DNA from: Parabacteroides distasonis ATCC 8503
Lineage (GTDB): Bacteria > Bacteroidota > Bacteroidia > Bacteroidales > Tannerellaceae
Direction: 5' to 3'
Assembly (NCBI RefSeq): GCF_000012845.1
Contig: NC_009615.1
Location: 2,069,501-2,133,500 of the forward strand
DNA length: 64,000 nucleotides
A program made the translations under genes and the position numbers. Under the pieces are notes generated by a model. It was not told the origin of the DNA and ran no database searches. It saw nothing but the letters and a program-made list of their open reading frames with translations. Below are positions 44,413 to 54,436 of this stretch, in pieces (within the stretch, counting starts at the first letter, position 1; every line of letters starts with the position of its first letter).

Positions 44413-44475
44413 CGCTAATTTATATATAGTTCGGCCTATAAACTAAAAAAAGCAAGCGGAAGGCTACATTTCGGC

Positions 44476-47400
44476 CTATAACGAATTATACCAATCTATC
44501 ACTTGGTCGAACTCATTCTCCAACTCTTGCGCTGGGAAATCAAGGGCGACCGGATAGATCAAACACATCCATAAGGAAGGCGAATCGGACAACTTACGGT
44601 AAAAAGAAACCGGTAAATCCGGTAAAGTCTCCGTCGGATCGGTCATCAAGACCTCAAATATCAGTTGATAGGGATGCGAGTAAATCACCCGGTAACGGTG
44701 ATGGTATTCCGGACCAGTCAAGAATGAGTATCTTGGAATGGGGCGTATATCTTGCTTTCTATCCTCCGGTTCCGTTGTTTCCGGATCGATCTCATCTTCT
44801 TCCAATAAATATTCTACTTGGCTATCCTCTGCTCCCGGGAATTCTAAGTCTGGAGTCTCTTCCATGGCCTCGATCTCCCCAAAATCCGGAAGTTCCGAGA
44901 AATGTATTCGTTGAAGCCCTGTATCCTCCTCGGAAAAACAGATAATCTCCGGGCTGAAATTCCAGTTCTGCCGAGACCACACCTCATAATCCCCGATAAA
45001 ATACACCCGCTTCTTCGCCCGGGTAACCGCCACGTTCAGGATATTGCTATTTACCCAACCTATCGCACCAGTTGAAGAAGGTTGGCATCCCAACAGGAAG
45101 ATAACCTCCTCGGCTTCTTTTCCTTGGAATTTATGGACCGTTCCGCAGTTGGCAGTCTCCCACCCCTTAAATTTACCTTTAAGCCCACTATACTCCTCCG
45201 TATTCAAGACGGCTTTAACCGCAGCCTTAATGCCTTTCACAACCGTGGTGAAGGGGGAGATCACATATAATTTCCGGGTATCCTCTTTCTCCCGGTGTTT
45301 TCCCATCCACGCCAATATCAAGCGCAAGCATACCTCGCCTTGCTCCGCCACGTAATGATCATTATTCCCTTTAGCGCTAGTACCTTTCTTACCGGGCACA
45401 TCGATCCATAAGGAATGATCTAGCAACAATTGACTTTTCTCCTCGTCTTTCACCGCATCTTTCATTCCCAGAATCATCGTATCGTCGTACGACACCCGGT
45501 TGGAGATGCTAAACATAGGATTGATACAACGACGGTGCACGACCAACGGACAGCCTACCCACGTCTCTCCAATCCAAGACCCATAACGGTTTATCAAATC
45601 GGCGAAACCTTGCACGGAATGGGATTTCGAGAGGTAAGAAGACAAGGATACGATACCACATTTCTTTTGATAGAGAGTCATCAACGTCTCATCGGTGGTG
45701 ACTACCGGTTCCACTTGTTTCGGGTCTCCCACGATGATCGCTTTCTTTGCCCGCCACAAAGCGCCTACCGCACATTGGGGAGCGGCTTGCCCGGCCTCGT
45801 CCACGATCAACAATCCCAATTGCTCCCTACCCATGTACTCCAGCATCTTCTGTACGGAAGCGAATGTGGTAGATACCACAGGCACCAAGAAAAACAAGCT
45901 ATTCAACACATGTGAGAATATCAATTCTTTCTCCTCCGGCATATATTTATTATCCCAAAAGGCCAACAGCGAATAAAGGTTGCAACGCCATTTGTAGGAA
46001 TTGATCACAAAAGAGCCATGCAGGACCAAAGCTTGATAAAATAGATCTTCCCTTGCTTTGTCGAATTCAGCGTTCTTCAAAGGATTCGAGGACTGCATCT
46101 TCTCGTCCGCCATCCTAAATACCTCTTCGTTACAAGAGACCGACCGCCGCAATCGCTCCACTATTCGATATTGCTTCAAGAACTCTTGTTGAGCGATATC
46201 GAAAGAAGGGAAACGGTTCTTAAACTCCCGCATAACCTTCTCATTGTCTCTTTTAGGACTCATCTTGGAAACAAACGGCCTTAATACCATTTCGCTGAAA
46301 GAACGGATATTATCCCCTTTTCCTAAACGGGCGGATATCAATCCCCAGGCCTGTTTCGTATGTTTTCCCGGATCGGTATTTCCATTGAGCATATTGGAAG
46401 CCAAATCTCCGAAAAATAAATCTTTACCCTCACTAAAGACTAGAGAGTGCCCGGCTTTTGACATGGCTTCAGCGGTAGGTAGTTTACTCGTCTCGGGTAA
46501 CTCGAAGGTGATATTCTCTACAGCCGTATTATTACAGGATGTCACAAGAATTCCATAATCGGCCAATCCCCGTCCCATCTGCAAACCAAATGTCTTCTGA
46601 CTTTTACCTGCCTCCAAAGACTTCACTAAAAGCGGAGTCTCTGTAAAGGCATCATCCGGCTGATTCAAATCCGCTAATAACCGGGCACGCCGTACCACGT
46701 ACTCGGCGATAATATCTTTCAGCAATGTTGTCTTACCCGTTCCCGGAGGGCCATTCACGGAGAAAATGCCACAGCCTCCCGCATTTTCTTCGGCCAACGC
46801 TATATTAATAGCCATCTGTTGCATCAACGCCGGGCTGAACTCAGAAGGCCAACGGCCCAGCGGATATCTTTCCGGACCTAACCATTTCCTATAATTCTCT
46901 ATTGAGCATATACTTTGACGGTTCCCTCCACTCATCAAAGGAGCATTTATATAGTTCACCAGTAAACGATTGGGCCTTTTATCCAGCAGACTTTTACGAA
47001 CCCTGCTTAAATCTTTCGCATAGAAGCTTATGCTTAAGTCCGTATCATCCGATTTTAGCGCACGGGCACAAACCCGCTCCAAATCATTCCTTCTAAATCC
47101 ATCATTTACGGTAAATAGACTCCGGATCCGCAGTCGATCTAGCAACTCTACCGTCTTCTGCCGCAAAAGAGAGAAGAACTCTATCCCTTCCTCATCCTCA
47201 ATTGTCATAAAGAAGTCGTTTCCATCCTCCAGTAGTTCCTCCAACCACTCCTCATCAACCTCCCGGTCATGAATTAAGCAGCTGATCGCCCAGATATAAG
47301 GCGAAAGTTGGAACGAGCCTTCTATGTACTCTCCGGACGGGGATAAATCAATCGTATAGAGCACGCTTACAGATTTATTCTTCTCCAACAGCTTACGAAA

Positions 47401-47715
47401 ACGCTCATTATCCTTATCCGCCGGAATCAAACGATATAGCTCGGACAAAAGATCATATTTAGGAACACCTCCCACATACAGACGGAAGCTATCCGCATCC
47501 CTGTATGGAGCATATATGAAATACTTCAACTCATCCTCCGATCTCACATATCTTACCCGTACCTCATCCTCCGGTAAACCAGATTTAGAAGCCTGAGGGA
47601 ATGACAGCTCTTGAAAATATTCCAACACTTCCCAGTAAGCCAGAATACTAGTTGTTGTATCATGGGTACGATTCGAGACAAAGCCCAATAGCGTTTTTAA
47701 GTAAGTTAAGTCCAT
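44476..47715 (-). CDS. Large superfamily 1 helicase (UPF1/DNA2-like)
   Basis: The 1079-aa protein has a unique N-terminal region (about residues 1-300) and then a DNA2/NAM7-type helicase core. Walker A is SVNGPPGTGKTTLLKDI (about 312-328), Walker B is LLIVDEAGQAAPQ (near 650), motif III is IIVGDPKQVEP, and the C-terminal AAA_12 motifs are GTVHKFQGKEAEEVIFLLG and NVAVTRAKKRVYFIGD. The core is interrupted by a long helical insert (about 430-620). Such proteins act on RNA or DNA; the specific role is unknown. It is a single gene on its strand, with no defence partners seen next to it. Confidence 0.9.
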   Translation of the reverse strand: MDLTYLKTLLGFVSNRTHDTTTSILAYWEVLEYFQELSFPQASKSGLPEDEVRVRYVRSEDELKYFIYAPYRDADSFRLYVGGVPKYDLLSELYRLIPADKDNERFRKLLEKNKSVSVLYTIDLSPSGEYIEGSFQLSPYIWAISCLIHDREVDEEWLEELLEDGNDFFMTIEDEEGIEFFSLLRQKTVELLDRLRIRSLFTVNDGFRRNDLERVCARALKSDDTDLSISFYAKDLSRVRKSLLDKRPNRLLVNYINAPLMSGGNRQSICSIENYRKWLGPERYPLGRWPSEFSPALMQQMAINIALAEENAGGCGIFSVNGPPGTGKTTLLKDIIAEYVVRRARLLADLNQPDDAFTETPLLVKSLEAGKSQKTFGLQMGRGLADYGILVTSCNNTAVENITFELPETSKLPTAEAMSKAGHSLVFSEGKDLFFGDLASNMLNGNTDPGKHTKQAWGLISARLGKGDNIRSFSEMVLRPFVSKMSPKRDNEKVMREFKNRFPSFDIAQQEFLKQYRIVERLRRSVSCNEEVFRMADEKMQSSNPLKNAEFDKAREDLFYQALVLHGSFVINSYKWRCNLYSLLAFWDNKYMPEEKELIFSHVLNSLFFLVPVVSTTFASVQKMLEYMGREQLGLLIVDEAGQAAPQCAVGALWRAKKAIIVGDPKQVEPVVTTDETLMTLYQKKCGIVSLSSYLSKSHSVQGFADLINRYGSWIGETWVGCPLVVHRRCINPMFSISNRVSYDDTMILGMKDAVKDEEKSQLLLDHSLWIDVPGKKGTSAKGNNDHYVAEQGEVCLRLILAWMGKHREKEDTRKLYVISPFTTVVKGIKAAVKAVLNTEEYSGLKGKFKGWETANCGTVHKFQGKEAEEVIFLLGCQPSSTGAIGWVNSNILNVAVTRAKKRVYFIGDYEVWSRQNWNFSPEIICFSEEDTGLQRIHFSELPDFGEIEAMEETPDLEFPGAEDSQVEYLLEEDEIDPETTEPEDRKQDIRPIPRYSFLTGPEYHHRYRVIYSHPYQLIFEVLMTDPTETLPDLPVSFYRKLSDSPSLWMCLIYPVALDFPAQELENEFDQVIDWYNSL

Positions 47716-47799
47716 GCTTTAAAAAACCTTAGTTTACACGAAAGCGCTCAGTTAGCCGCTTTGTTAGATTAATGATCGTAAATGTAAGCTATTTCGAAG

Positions 47800-47807
47800 T
47801 ATATTTG
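47800..47807 (+). promoter_or_regulatory. Promoter -7 box of metF
   Basis: TATATTTG matches TAnnTTTG 29 nt before the metF ATG. Confidence 0.6.
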
Positions 47808-47835
47808 CTACATTCGCGTCAAAAATAATTAAAAT

Positions 47836-48789
47836 ATGAAAGTCATTGATCTGATAAGGAATAGTAAGAGTACCGCTTTTTCTTTCGAGATATTACCGCC
47901 GCTGAAAGGTAACAGTATCCAGAAGGTATATAATGTGATTGACAAGTTGAAGGAATTCGACCCTAAATACATAAATATCACCTCCCATCATAGCGAGTTC
48001 GTCTATAAAACCTTACCAGACGGAAGTTTCCAGAAAGTAAACATCCGTAAACGTCCGGGCTCCGTAGCGATCGCTTCGGCTATCCAGAATAAATACGGTA
48101 TTCCTGCCGTACCCCATATTATATGTAAAGGCTTTACGAAAGACGAGACGGAATACGCTTTGATCGATTTGAACTTCCTTGGCGTAAACAACCTCTTAAT
48201 ATTAAGGGGAGATATAAAGACCTTAGAGGCCTCCCAGCAAAAACCGGAGTTATATCACGACCACGCAACTGATTTACAACAGCAGGTAAATCATTTCAAC
48301 GAAGGTATTGCGTTAGACGGTTCCAAGATAGACGGTATAGAGACTCCCTTCTCGTACGGCATGGCTTGCTATCCGGAGAAACACGAGGAAGCACCCAATA
48401 TGGAATCCGATATCTATTACTTAAAGGAGAAAGTAAAAAATGGCGCTGAATATCTGGTAACCCAGATGTTTTTCGATAATGACAAGTACTATGCGTTCGT
48501 GGATCGTTGCCGTGCGGAAGGTATCACGGTTCCCATCATCCCCGGTATCAAACCGATCGTTTTCAAGAACCAATTAACGGTTCTTCCGAAGATATTCCGT
48601 GCGGATATCCCAGAGCCTTTCGCGACAGAATTACGTAAATGTAAAGATGATGCGGAAGCGAAAGAGGTGGGTGTGGAATGGTGTATACAGCAGTGCAAGG
48701 ATCTGATCGCTCATGGCGTACCGAGCTTACATTTCTACACAATGATGGCCTCGGATAGCGTTTACAAAATAGCAAAAGAAATTTATTGA
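47836..48789 (+). CDS. metF: Methylenetetrahydrofolate reductase MetF
   Basis: MetF reduces 5,10-methylene-THF to 5-methyl-THF for methionine synthesis, using FAD. The 317-aa TIM-barrel protein has the N-terminal FSFEILPPLKG (catalytic Glu, near residue 19), YINITSHHSE, the flavin-site NNLLILRGD (near 125) and FSYGMACYPEKHEEAPN. The C terminus GVPSLHFYTMM is typical. The gene stands alone; the 254-bp gap after it holds no ORF or clear terminator. Confidence 0.96.
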   Translation: MKVIDLIRNSKSTAFSFEILPPLKGNSIQKVYNVIDKLKEFDPKYINITSHHSEFVYKTLPDGSFQKVNIRKRPGSVAIASAIQNKYGIPAVPHIICKGFTKDETEYALIDLNFLGVNNLLILRGDIKTLEASQQKPELYHDHATDLQQQVNHFNEGIALDGSKIDGIETPFSYGMACYPEKHEEAPNMESDIYYLKEKVKNGAEYLVTQMFFDNDKYYAFVDRCRAEGITVPIIPGIKPIVFKNQLTVLPKIFRADIPEPFATELRKCKDDAEAKEVGVEWCIQQCKDLIAHGVPSLHFYTMMASDSVYKIAKEIY

Positions 48790-49043
48790 GATACAATAGG
48801 GGTTTTTCCACGCTGAGTTGTCTAATAGAAGTACACGATTGAACAATCATGTACTAAGTATGGTTATTTTTAAAATTCTAAGGTAATGAAATACATATTC
48901 TTTATTGGACTTGACTTGTTATTGTATCCGTTTTTAGTTTTACTCTATATATGTCAATTGATATTTACAAAACCCCGCACCTTTTGATATCTGAATACTT
49001 TTCCGTAACTTCGTTCCTTATTCTATAGAAAAGGAAATATCTC

Positions 49044-50168
49044 ATGTATTTTAAAGATATCATCGGGCAAGAGGAAGTAAAGGAACGGTTGAGGCAATCG
49101 ACTCGGACAGGGATCGTACCCCATGCGCAGTTATTCACGGAGCAAGGGGGGGCCGGGGCGTTTCCGCTGGCTTTGGCTTACGCCCGTTATCTGAATTGTA
49201 CGAACCGGACGGAGACGGACGCTTGCGGACGTTGCCCGTCATGCCTTAAATATGACGAATTGGCACATCCCGATTTGCATTTCGTATTCCCAATCGTAGC
49301 CAAGAAAGAGAAAAAGAAAGAGGTCTGCGATGATTATCTCAGTGAATGGCGTGGGTTCCTCAAAGAACATCCCTATTTCAATATGGATGAATGGCTGGAT
49401 TATATCGAGGCCGGAAACTCACAAGCGATCATCTATTCCAAGGAAAGCGATGAGATTATCCATAAACTGAGCCTAAAGATTTATGAGGCGGAATATCGTA
49501 TCCTGATGGTTTGGTTGCCGGAGAAACTACATCCTACTTGCGCCAACAAGCTTCTGAAAATCATAGAGGAGCCTCCTATGAAAACGGTTATCCTTATGGT
49601 ATCCGAGACACCGGACCTTATCCTCGGGACCATCCAATCCCGTGCGCAACGCATCCACATCCGTCCCATTGAGACCGATGCGATCATGAATGCCATGGTA
49701 TCCCGTTTCGGGCTTTCGCCCGACGACGCTAAACACGTCGCTCACCTCTCCTCCGGAAGTTTTATCAAGGCGATGGAGGCGATTAGCTTGGGCGAGGAAA
49801 ATAAATTCTTTCTGGAGCAATTCAAGGCCATGATGCGAAACTCATGGGCACGAAACGTAAAAGGCATGAAAGCGATGGCGGACGTCATGGCAGGGATCGG
49901 ACGGGAACGACAAAAAAACTTCCTCTCCTATTGTCAGCATTTGATCCGGGAGAACTTCATGTACCGGTTCCAATCGCCGGAACTTAATTATATGAATCTG
50001 GACGAGGCTAGCTTCTCCGTTAAGTTCTCCCCTTTCGTCAACGAGCGAAACGTGATCGATTTGATGGAAGAATTGGCGAAAGCGGAACGCCATATCACAC
50101 AGAACGTGAATGCCAAGATGGTCTTTTTTGATTTATCCTTACGAATTACCGTACTAATCAAAAGATAA
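49044..50168 (+). CDS. holB: DNA polymerase III delta' subunit
   Basis: The delta' subunit is part of the clamp loader that places the sliding clamp on DNA. The 374-aa protein starts MYFKDIIGQEEVKERL, the AAA+ box II region. It has the zinc-binding Cys cluster (C near 51, CGRCPSC near 61-67) characteristic of DnaX/HolB proteins, and the LLKIIEEPP sensor region. A normal Walker A motif is absent (TEQGGAGAFPLALAYA), as expected for delta'. The convergent MATE gene ends 5 nt away. Confidence 0.92.
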   Translation: MYFKDIIGQEEVKERLRQSTRTGIVPHAQLFTEQGGAGAFPLALAYARYLNCTNRTETDACGRCPSCLKYDELAHPDLHFVFPIVAKKEKKKEVCDDYLSEWRGFLKEHPYFNMDEWLDYIEAGNSQAIIYSKESDEIIHKLSLKIYEAEYRILMVWLPEKLHPTCANKLLKIIEEPPMKTVILMVSETPDLILGTIQSRAQRIHIRPIETDAIMNAMVSRFGLSPDDAKHVAHLSSGSFIKAMEAISLGEENKFFLEQFKAMMRNSWARNVKGMKAMADVMAGIGRERQKNFLSYCQHLIRENFMYRFQSPELNYMNLDEASFSVKFSPFVNERNVIDLMEELAKAERHITQNVNAKMVFFDLSLRITVLIKR

Positions 50169-50172
50169 GTCT

Positions 50173-51495
50173 TCAGATTTTCTTGTTACGCCAATTTCCT
50201 TTCCATAGATAGAAGAAAGAAGAAAGGATCATGATATTATATACATACTCCGTAGTCCAGCAAACCGCCACGTCCGCACGCAACCATACGGCGACATACA
50301 ATATATATAATACGTACACGAATATGCTAGCCATATCGATTTCCAGCGCACGGCGGGTATTGCCTGTCCCCGATACGCTAAAGAAATAAATAAAACCGGG
50401 AACGGCGAAAAGATAAGAGGACAGCATCACCCACAGCGAGGGGATCGAGCTAGCGATCAGATCCGGGTTATCCGTATAAATACGCAATACGGTAGACGGG
50501 AACATAGCGATCAAGATACCGATCGGTAGCACGAACGCATAGCATAGCCCGATCATCCTCCGGCAAAGCGGAAGCACCCGGTCCGACTCCCCGGCGCCGA
50601 TCAAGTTACTTACCAGCGAGCTGTTCGTGGAGGCGAAAGCATTCACGAACATAAACAGGAACGAGGAGATGCTACGTACCACATTCGTAATCGCCAACGG
50701 CCGCTCGCCCAGATGCTCCATAGCGATGAAGAAGATAAACCATCCCCCAAAAGCGATCCCATGCTGGATCATCACCCAGATAGAGACACTCAGTATTTGT
50801 CCCAGCATCCTAAAATCCACTCTCGTAAAACGGAACAGACCATATTTTTTATAATCTATCTTCTTCCAAGTATAAATCACGAAGAACAATACGGAAACAG
50901 CTTCCGAGATCGAGGAAGCGATAGCGGCACCCGCTATCCCCAAAGCGGGGAACCCGAACTTACCGAATATCAAGATATAGTTCAAGACCACGTTGGTAAG
51001 CACCATCACCACCGAATTGGCCGTCAAGATCTTCGTATTCGTCGTACTCACGTAAAACGCACGGAACATCACCGCTATAAAAGAGAAGAAGAACCCGTAC
51101 ACCCGCCAGTCCAGATAGCTCATCGTCGCCCGATACACCTCTTCTGAGCCGATCATCCGGTGGAGCAGATAGGGCGTAAGCAGATTAGAGGCCGTAAACA
51201 ACACCGCCGCCAGCAGAAAAAGGAATAGCCCGCCTTGCGTGAAAACCTCGCCGATCCGCTTATACTCCCCCTCACCATTACGACGTGCCATCAGCACCTG
51301 AGCTCCTACACTGAAACCAAAGCCCAGCATATAAATCACGAGATAATAGACTCCTGCCAAGGCGGAGGCACCTAGCTCAACCTCGCCGACACGTCCCAGA
51401 TAAGCGGTGTCCGTCAATCCGATCATATGCTCCATGAGCAAGCTGATTAATACCGGATACGTGATCTTTAGAATTTGTTTGTTCGTATATCGCAT
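50173..51495 (-). CDS. MATE-family efflux transporter
   Basis: MATE proteins export cationic drugs or metabolites by Na+ or H+ antiport. The 440-aa protein has about 12 hydrophobic segments and begins MRYTNKQILKITYPVLISLLMEHMIG, with the family-typical TDTAYLGRVGEVELGA loop. I place the start at 51495: the -7 box TACCTTTG on the minus strand at 51520-51527 would put the in-frame ATG at 51546 upstream of the transcript start. Substrates are unknown. Confidence 0.92.
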   Translation of the reverse strand: MRYTNKQILKITYPVLISLLMEHMIGLTDTAYLGRVGEVELGASALAGVYYLVIYMLGFGFSVGAQVLMARRNGEGEYKRIGEVFTQGGLFLFLLAAVLFTASNLLTPYLLHRMIGSEEVYRATMSYLDWRVYGFFFSFIAVMFRAFYVSTTNTKILTANSVVMVLTNVVLNYILIFGKFGFPALGIAGAAIASSISEAVSVLFFVIYTWKKIDYKKYGLFRFTRVDFRMLGQILSVSIWVMIQHGIAFGGWFIFFIAMEHLGERPLAITNVVRSISSFLFMFVNAFASTNSSLVSNLIGAGESDRVLPLCRRMIGLCYAFVLPIGILIAMFPSTVLRIYTDNPDLIASSIPSLWVMLSSYLFAVPGFIYFFSVSGTGNTRRALEIDMASIFVYVLYILYVAVWLRADVAVCWTTEYVYNIMILSSFFYLWKGNWRNKKI

Positions 51496-51519
51496 GATGA
51501 ATCTTAAATAAAAGGGAGG

Positions 51520-51527
51520 CAAAGGTA
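51520..51527 (-). promoter_or_regulatory. Promoter -7 box of the MATE gene
   Basis: TACCTTTG on the minus strand matches TAnnTTTG, 25 nt before the chosen ATG; it decides the start of the MATE protein. Confidence 0.6.
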
Positions 51528-51603
51528 GTAATAAGATGCCAGTCACACAATATTACCCCATGCGATCCGTTTCTTATCATATTACATTATTATACGAAGA
51601 GAT

Positions 51604-52602
51604 ATGGTTACAAAACTCATCATGGCCTGCATTTTGTCCGCTACGCTATTGAGCTGCAACGGGCAAAACACAAATACGATCAACTACGCTACCGTCGAAC
51701 CCCTGCATATCAATCGTTTTGACAAGGATTTATTCCGGCTGATCGATACGGGAGATACCACCTTGCAACCCGAACTAATCAAACAATACCCGGAAATGCT
51801 GGATATCATCGGGAAAGGCATATTAAACCTGCAAACCATCGAGACTCCCGGCTTCTTCGAGAAAATGCGGAATTATTACTCGGAGCCTACCTTGAAAGGC
51901 TTGTATCGTGACGCTATCACCCAATATGATTCCGTGGAGGATATCGAGAAATCCTTGGGGTACGGATTCGCCTATCTAAAGGAGAATTTCCCCTCGATGC
52001 AGATCCCTGCTATCTATATGCATGTATCTGGTTTCAACCAGAACGTATTGGTAGGCGATAGCCTGCTTTCCCTTTCCATCGATAAGTATATGGGAAAGGA
52101 CTATCCCTTGTATCAGGATTTCTTCTATGACTCCCAGAAATTGAAAATGCAACGTGGACTTGTAGTCCCGGATTATCTGGCGGGTTGGCTCATGTCCGAA
52201 TATCCTTTCGCAGGAAAAGAGAACGTATTGCTGGACCGGATGATTTACGAGGGAAAAATCAAATACCTGCTCTCGCAAGCCTTAGGCGTTCCCGATGCCG
52301 CCGAGCTAATGGGATACACCGAACAGGCCTACAACTGGTGCAAGGACAACGAAGGAACAATCTGGAAAGCAATCATCGAGCGCAAGCATCTTTATACCCC
52401 GGATCAACTGACGACTTCCCAATATTTCGAGGATACCCCGACCATTTTCCCCGGGAACGACGCTCCCGGGAATATCGGGACTTGGATAGGCTGGCAGATC
52501 ATCAACCAGTACATAAAGGAGACGGGATCTACCCCGGAGGCGTTGATGCAAAACAACGACGCCCAAGAAATCCTAACCGCCTCAAAGTACAAACCCCTAT
52601 AA
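51604..52602 (+). CDS. gldB: GldB-like lipoprotein
   Basis: The 332-aa lipoprotein (lipobox CILSATLLSC) matches the GldB family: INRFDKDLFRLIDTGD near residue 36, a helical middle with SLGYGFAYLKENFPSMQIP, and NIGTWIGWQIINQYIKE near the C terminus. GldB is needed for gliding in Flavobacterium but is widely kept in non-gliding Bacteroidota, where its role is unclear. No other gld genes are present here, so the symbol indicates family only. Confidence 0.85.
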   Translation: MVTKLIMACILSATLLSCNGQNTNTINYATVEPLHINRFDKDLFRLIDTGDTTLQPELIKQYPEMLDIIGKGILNLQTIETPGFFEKMRNYYSEPTLKGLYRDAITQYDSVEDIEKSLGYGFAYLKENFPSMQIPAIYMHVSGFNQNVLVGDSLLSLSIDKYMGKDYPLYQDFFYDSQKLKMQRGLVVPDYLAGWLMSEYPFAGKENVLLDRMIYEGKIKYLLSQALGVPDAAELMGYTEQAYNWCKDNEGTIWKAIIERKHLYTPDQLTTSQYFEDTPTIFPGNDAPGNIGTWIGWQIINQYIKETGSTPEALMQNNDAQEILTASKYKPL

Positions 52603-52783
52603 ACAGGAAAACCGCCCTATTCTCACGAACAAGACGGATAACCTAATCTAACTTAATTCTAATACCATGAAAAACACTATATCTTAATAACAAGGCTTTT
52701 AAAAAAAGGTTCAATGGAATGAGATTTTAAACCTCTTATTTACCTTGGTTGTTGTAACAGGAAACGAAAACAAGGTGAGTCCG

Positions 52784-54355
52784 ATGGATAATGATCTCTT
52801 AGATATAACAAAATTGAGGCGCTGGCGGATCTGGAAATTGAAACTTATTGACGCCAGGCTTTATTTTGTAAGCATTTTCGTGGGATTGCTGACCGGGTTG
52901 GTAGCGGTACCTTATCACTATCTGCTCCAGCAGTTATTCAATAGCCGGAAACTTTTTTTCGACGGTCATTACCCTTGGTATTTCCATGTCTTGTTCTTCT
53001 TCACGCTATGGGGTATATTGCTTTGTGTGAATTGGATGGTCAAGAAGATGCCGCTGATTACCGGTGGGGGCATTCCCCAGACACGGGCGGTTATCAATGG
53101 CAGGATCACTTATAAGAACCCGTTGACACAATTAATCGCCAAGTTCACGGGAGGGATATTAGCAATCAGCGCCGGCCTGTCCCTTGGTCGTGAGGGGCCG
53201 TGCGTACAGATCGGATCTTACGTGGGGAATATCATTTCCAAATGGGGACACGTATTGGCTGGAGAGCGCAAGCAACTTTTGGCCGCCGGCGCAGGTGCCG
53301 GATTGGCCGCCGCTTTCGCCGCTCCCCTCGCTTCCTCACTTTTGGTGATCGAGTCCATCGAACGGTTCGACGCTCCCAAGACCGCCATTACCACCTTGCT
53401 GGCAGGGGTCGTGGCGGGAGGCGTAGCGAGCTTGATTTTTCCCTTCAACCCCTACTCGCAGATTAGCGCTATTGCCCCGCAGGCTACTTTTATAGATCAA
53501 CTGAAGTTGTTCTTATTTCTGGCCGTGGTTATTTCCGTCTTCGGGAAAATTTACTCGATGTTTACCCTTTGGTGCAAGGATTTCTTTACCAGACTGAAGC
53601 ATCCTCCTTATATGAAGATGTTGTACCTGCTTATCATAGCGTATACGATCTCATTGACGGAGATCGACTTGACAGGAGGAGGCGAGCAATTCCTTATCAT
53701 GCAAGCGATGCATGGATATCACCCCGTTTTATGGATAGCGGCGATGATGCTCATCCACTTGATATTCACGTCTCTCTCTTTCTCCTCCGGACTGCCGGGA
53801 GGGAATTTCATCCCTACACTAGTTACCGGGGGATTGTTCGGGCAGATCATCGCCTTATTATTGGTGAAGTATGGTTTCATTGAGACGGAGAGCATCAGCT
53901 ATATCATGTTAATCAGCATGGTAGGTTTCTTGGTGGCGGTAGTCCGGACACCACTGACGGGTATCGTCTTGATTACGGAGATAACCGGGCATCTGGATGT
54001 ATTCTACCCCTCTATCATTGTCGGCGGGCTTACGTATTACTTCACGGAAATGCTACAGATAAAGCCCTTTAACGTGGTTCTCTATGACGAGATGATCTCG
54101 ACTCCAGCCTTCCGTGCCGAAGGGCGTTCCAGCCTGTTCGTCGAGATCATGACAGGTGCCTATTTCGACGGGAAGGAGGTAGATCACCTCACCCTCCCCC
54201 AACGTTGTATCATCAAGACTATTCACCGGGATCGCAAGGACTTGGCTCCTGCTGGACAGACCCTTATCCCCGGCGATCAGGTAGAGATCGAGATCGATTC
54301 GCAGGATATCGAGAAGCTGTATGAGCCGCTGGTTAGCATGGCGAACATCTATTAA
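52784..54355 (+). CDS. CLC-family chloride channel/transporter with C-terminal RCK-C domain
   Basis: The 523-aa membrane protein contains the CLC selectivity motifs GGGIPQTRA (near residue 105), GREGPCVQIG (gating Glu, near 145) and GGNFIPTLVTGG (near 350). The gating Glu is kept, which fits a Cl-/H+ antiporter. The C terminus (about 440-523) is a TrkA-C-like domain ending GDQVEIEIDSQDIEKL. I place the start at ATG 52784; the longer ORF would need a TTG at 52745. A terminator follows at 54387-54415. Confidence 0.92.
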   Translation: MDNDLLDITKLRRWRIWKLKLIDARLYFVSIFVGLLTGLVAVPYHYLLQQLFNSRKLFFDGHYPWYFHVLFFFTLWGILLCVNWMVKKMPLITGGGIPQTRAVINGRITYKNPLTQLIAKFTGGILAISAGLSLGREGPCVQIGSYVGNIISKWGHVLAGERKQLLAAGAGAGLAAAFAAPLASSLLVIESIERFDAPKTAITTLLAGVVAGGVASLIFPFNPYSQISAIAPQATFIDQLKLFLFLAVVISVFGKIYSMFTLWCKDFFTRLKHPPYMKMLYLLIIAYTISLTEIDLTGGGEQFLIMQAMHGYHPVLWIAAMMLIHLIFTSLSFSSGLPGGNFIPTLVTGGLFGQIIALLLVKYGFIETESISYIMLISMVGFLVAVVRTPLTGIVLITEITGHLDVFYPSIIVGGLTYYFTEMLQIKPFNVVLYDEMISTPAFRAEGRSSLFVEIMTGAYFDGKEVDHLTLPQRCIIKTIHRDRKDLAPAGQTLIPGDQVEIEIDSQDIEKLYEPLVSMANIY

Positions 54356-54386
54356 TCGCTGATCTGCCAATCGCCTCGAAAAGAAA

Positions 54387-54415
54387 TGCCACACCAAGAA
54401 TCCCCCGGTGTGGCA
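54387..54415. terminator. Terminator between CLC and DcaP-like genes
   Basis: TGCCACACC/GGTGTGGCA, a perfect 9-bp stem with a flanking ATTT, lies between two convergent genes. Confidence 0.75.
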
Positions 54416-54436
54416 CATTTACAAAACGCTACATTA

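Noticed and set aside
44476..47715. The UPF1-like helicase as part of a phage-defence island
   Set aside because: Neighbours are ilvE and metF; no nuclease, methylase or other defence gene is adjacent.
51604..52602. GldB as a sign of gliding motility
   Set aside because: No other gld or spr genes are nearby, and GldB-like proteins are common in non-gliding Bacteroidota.
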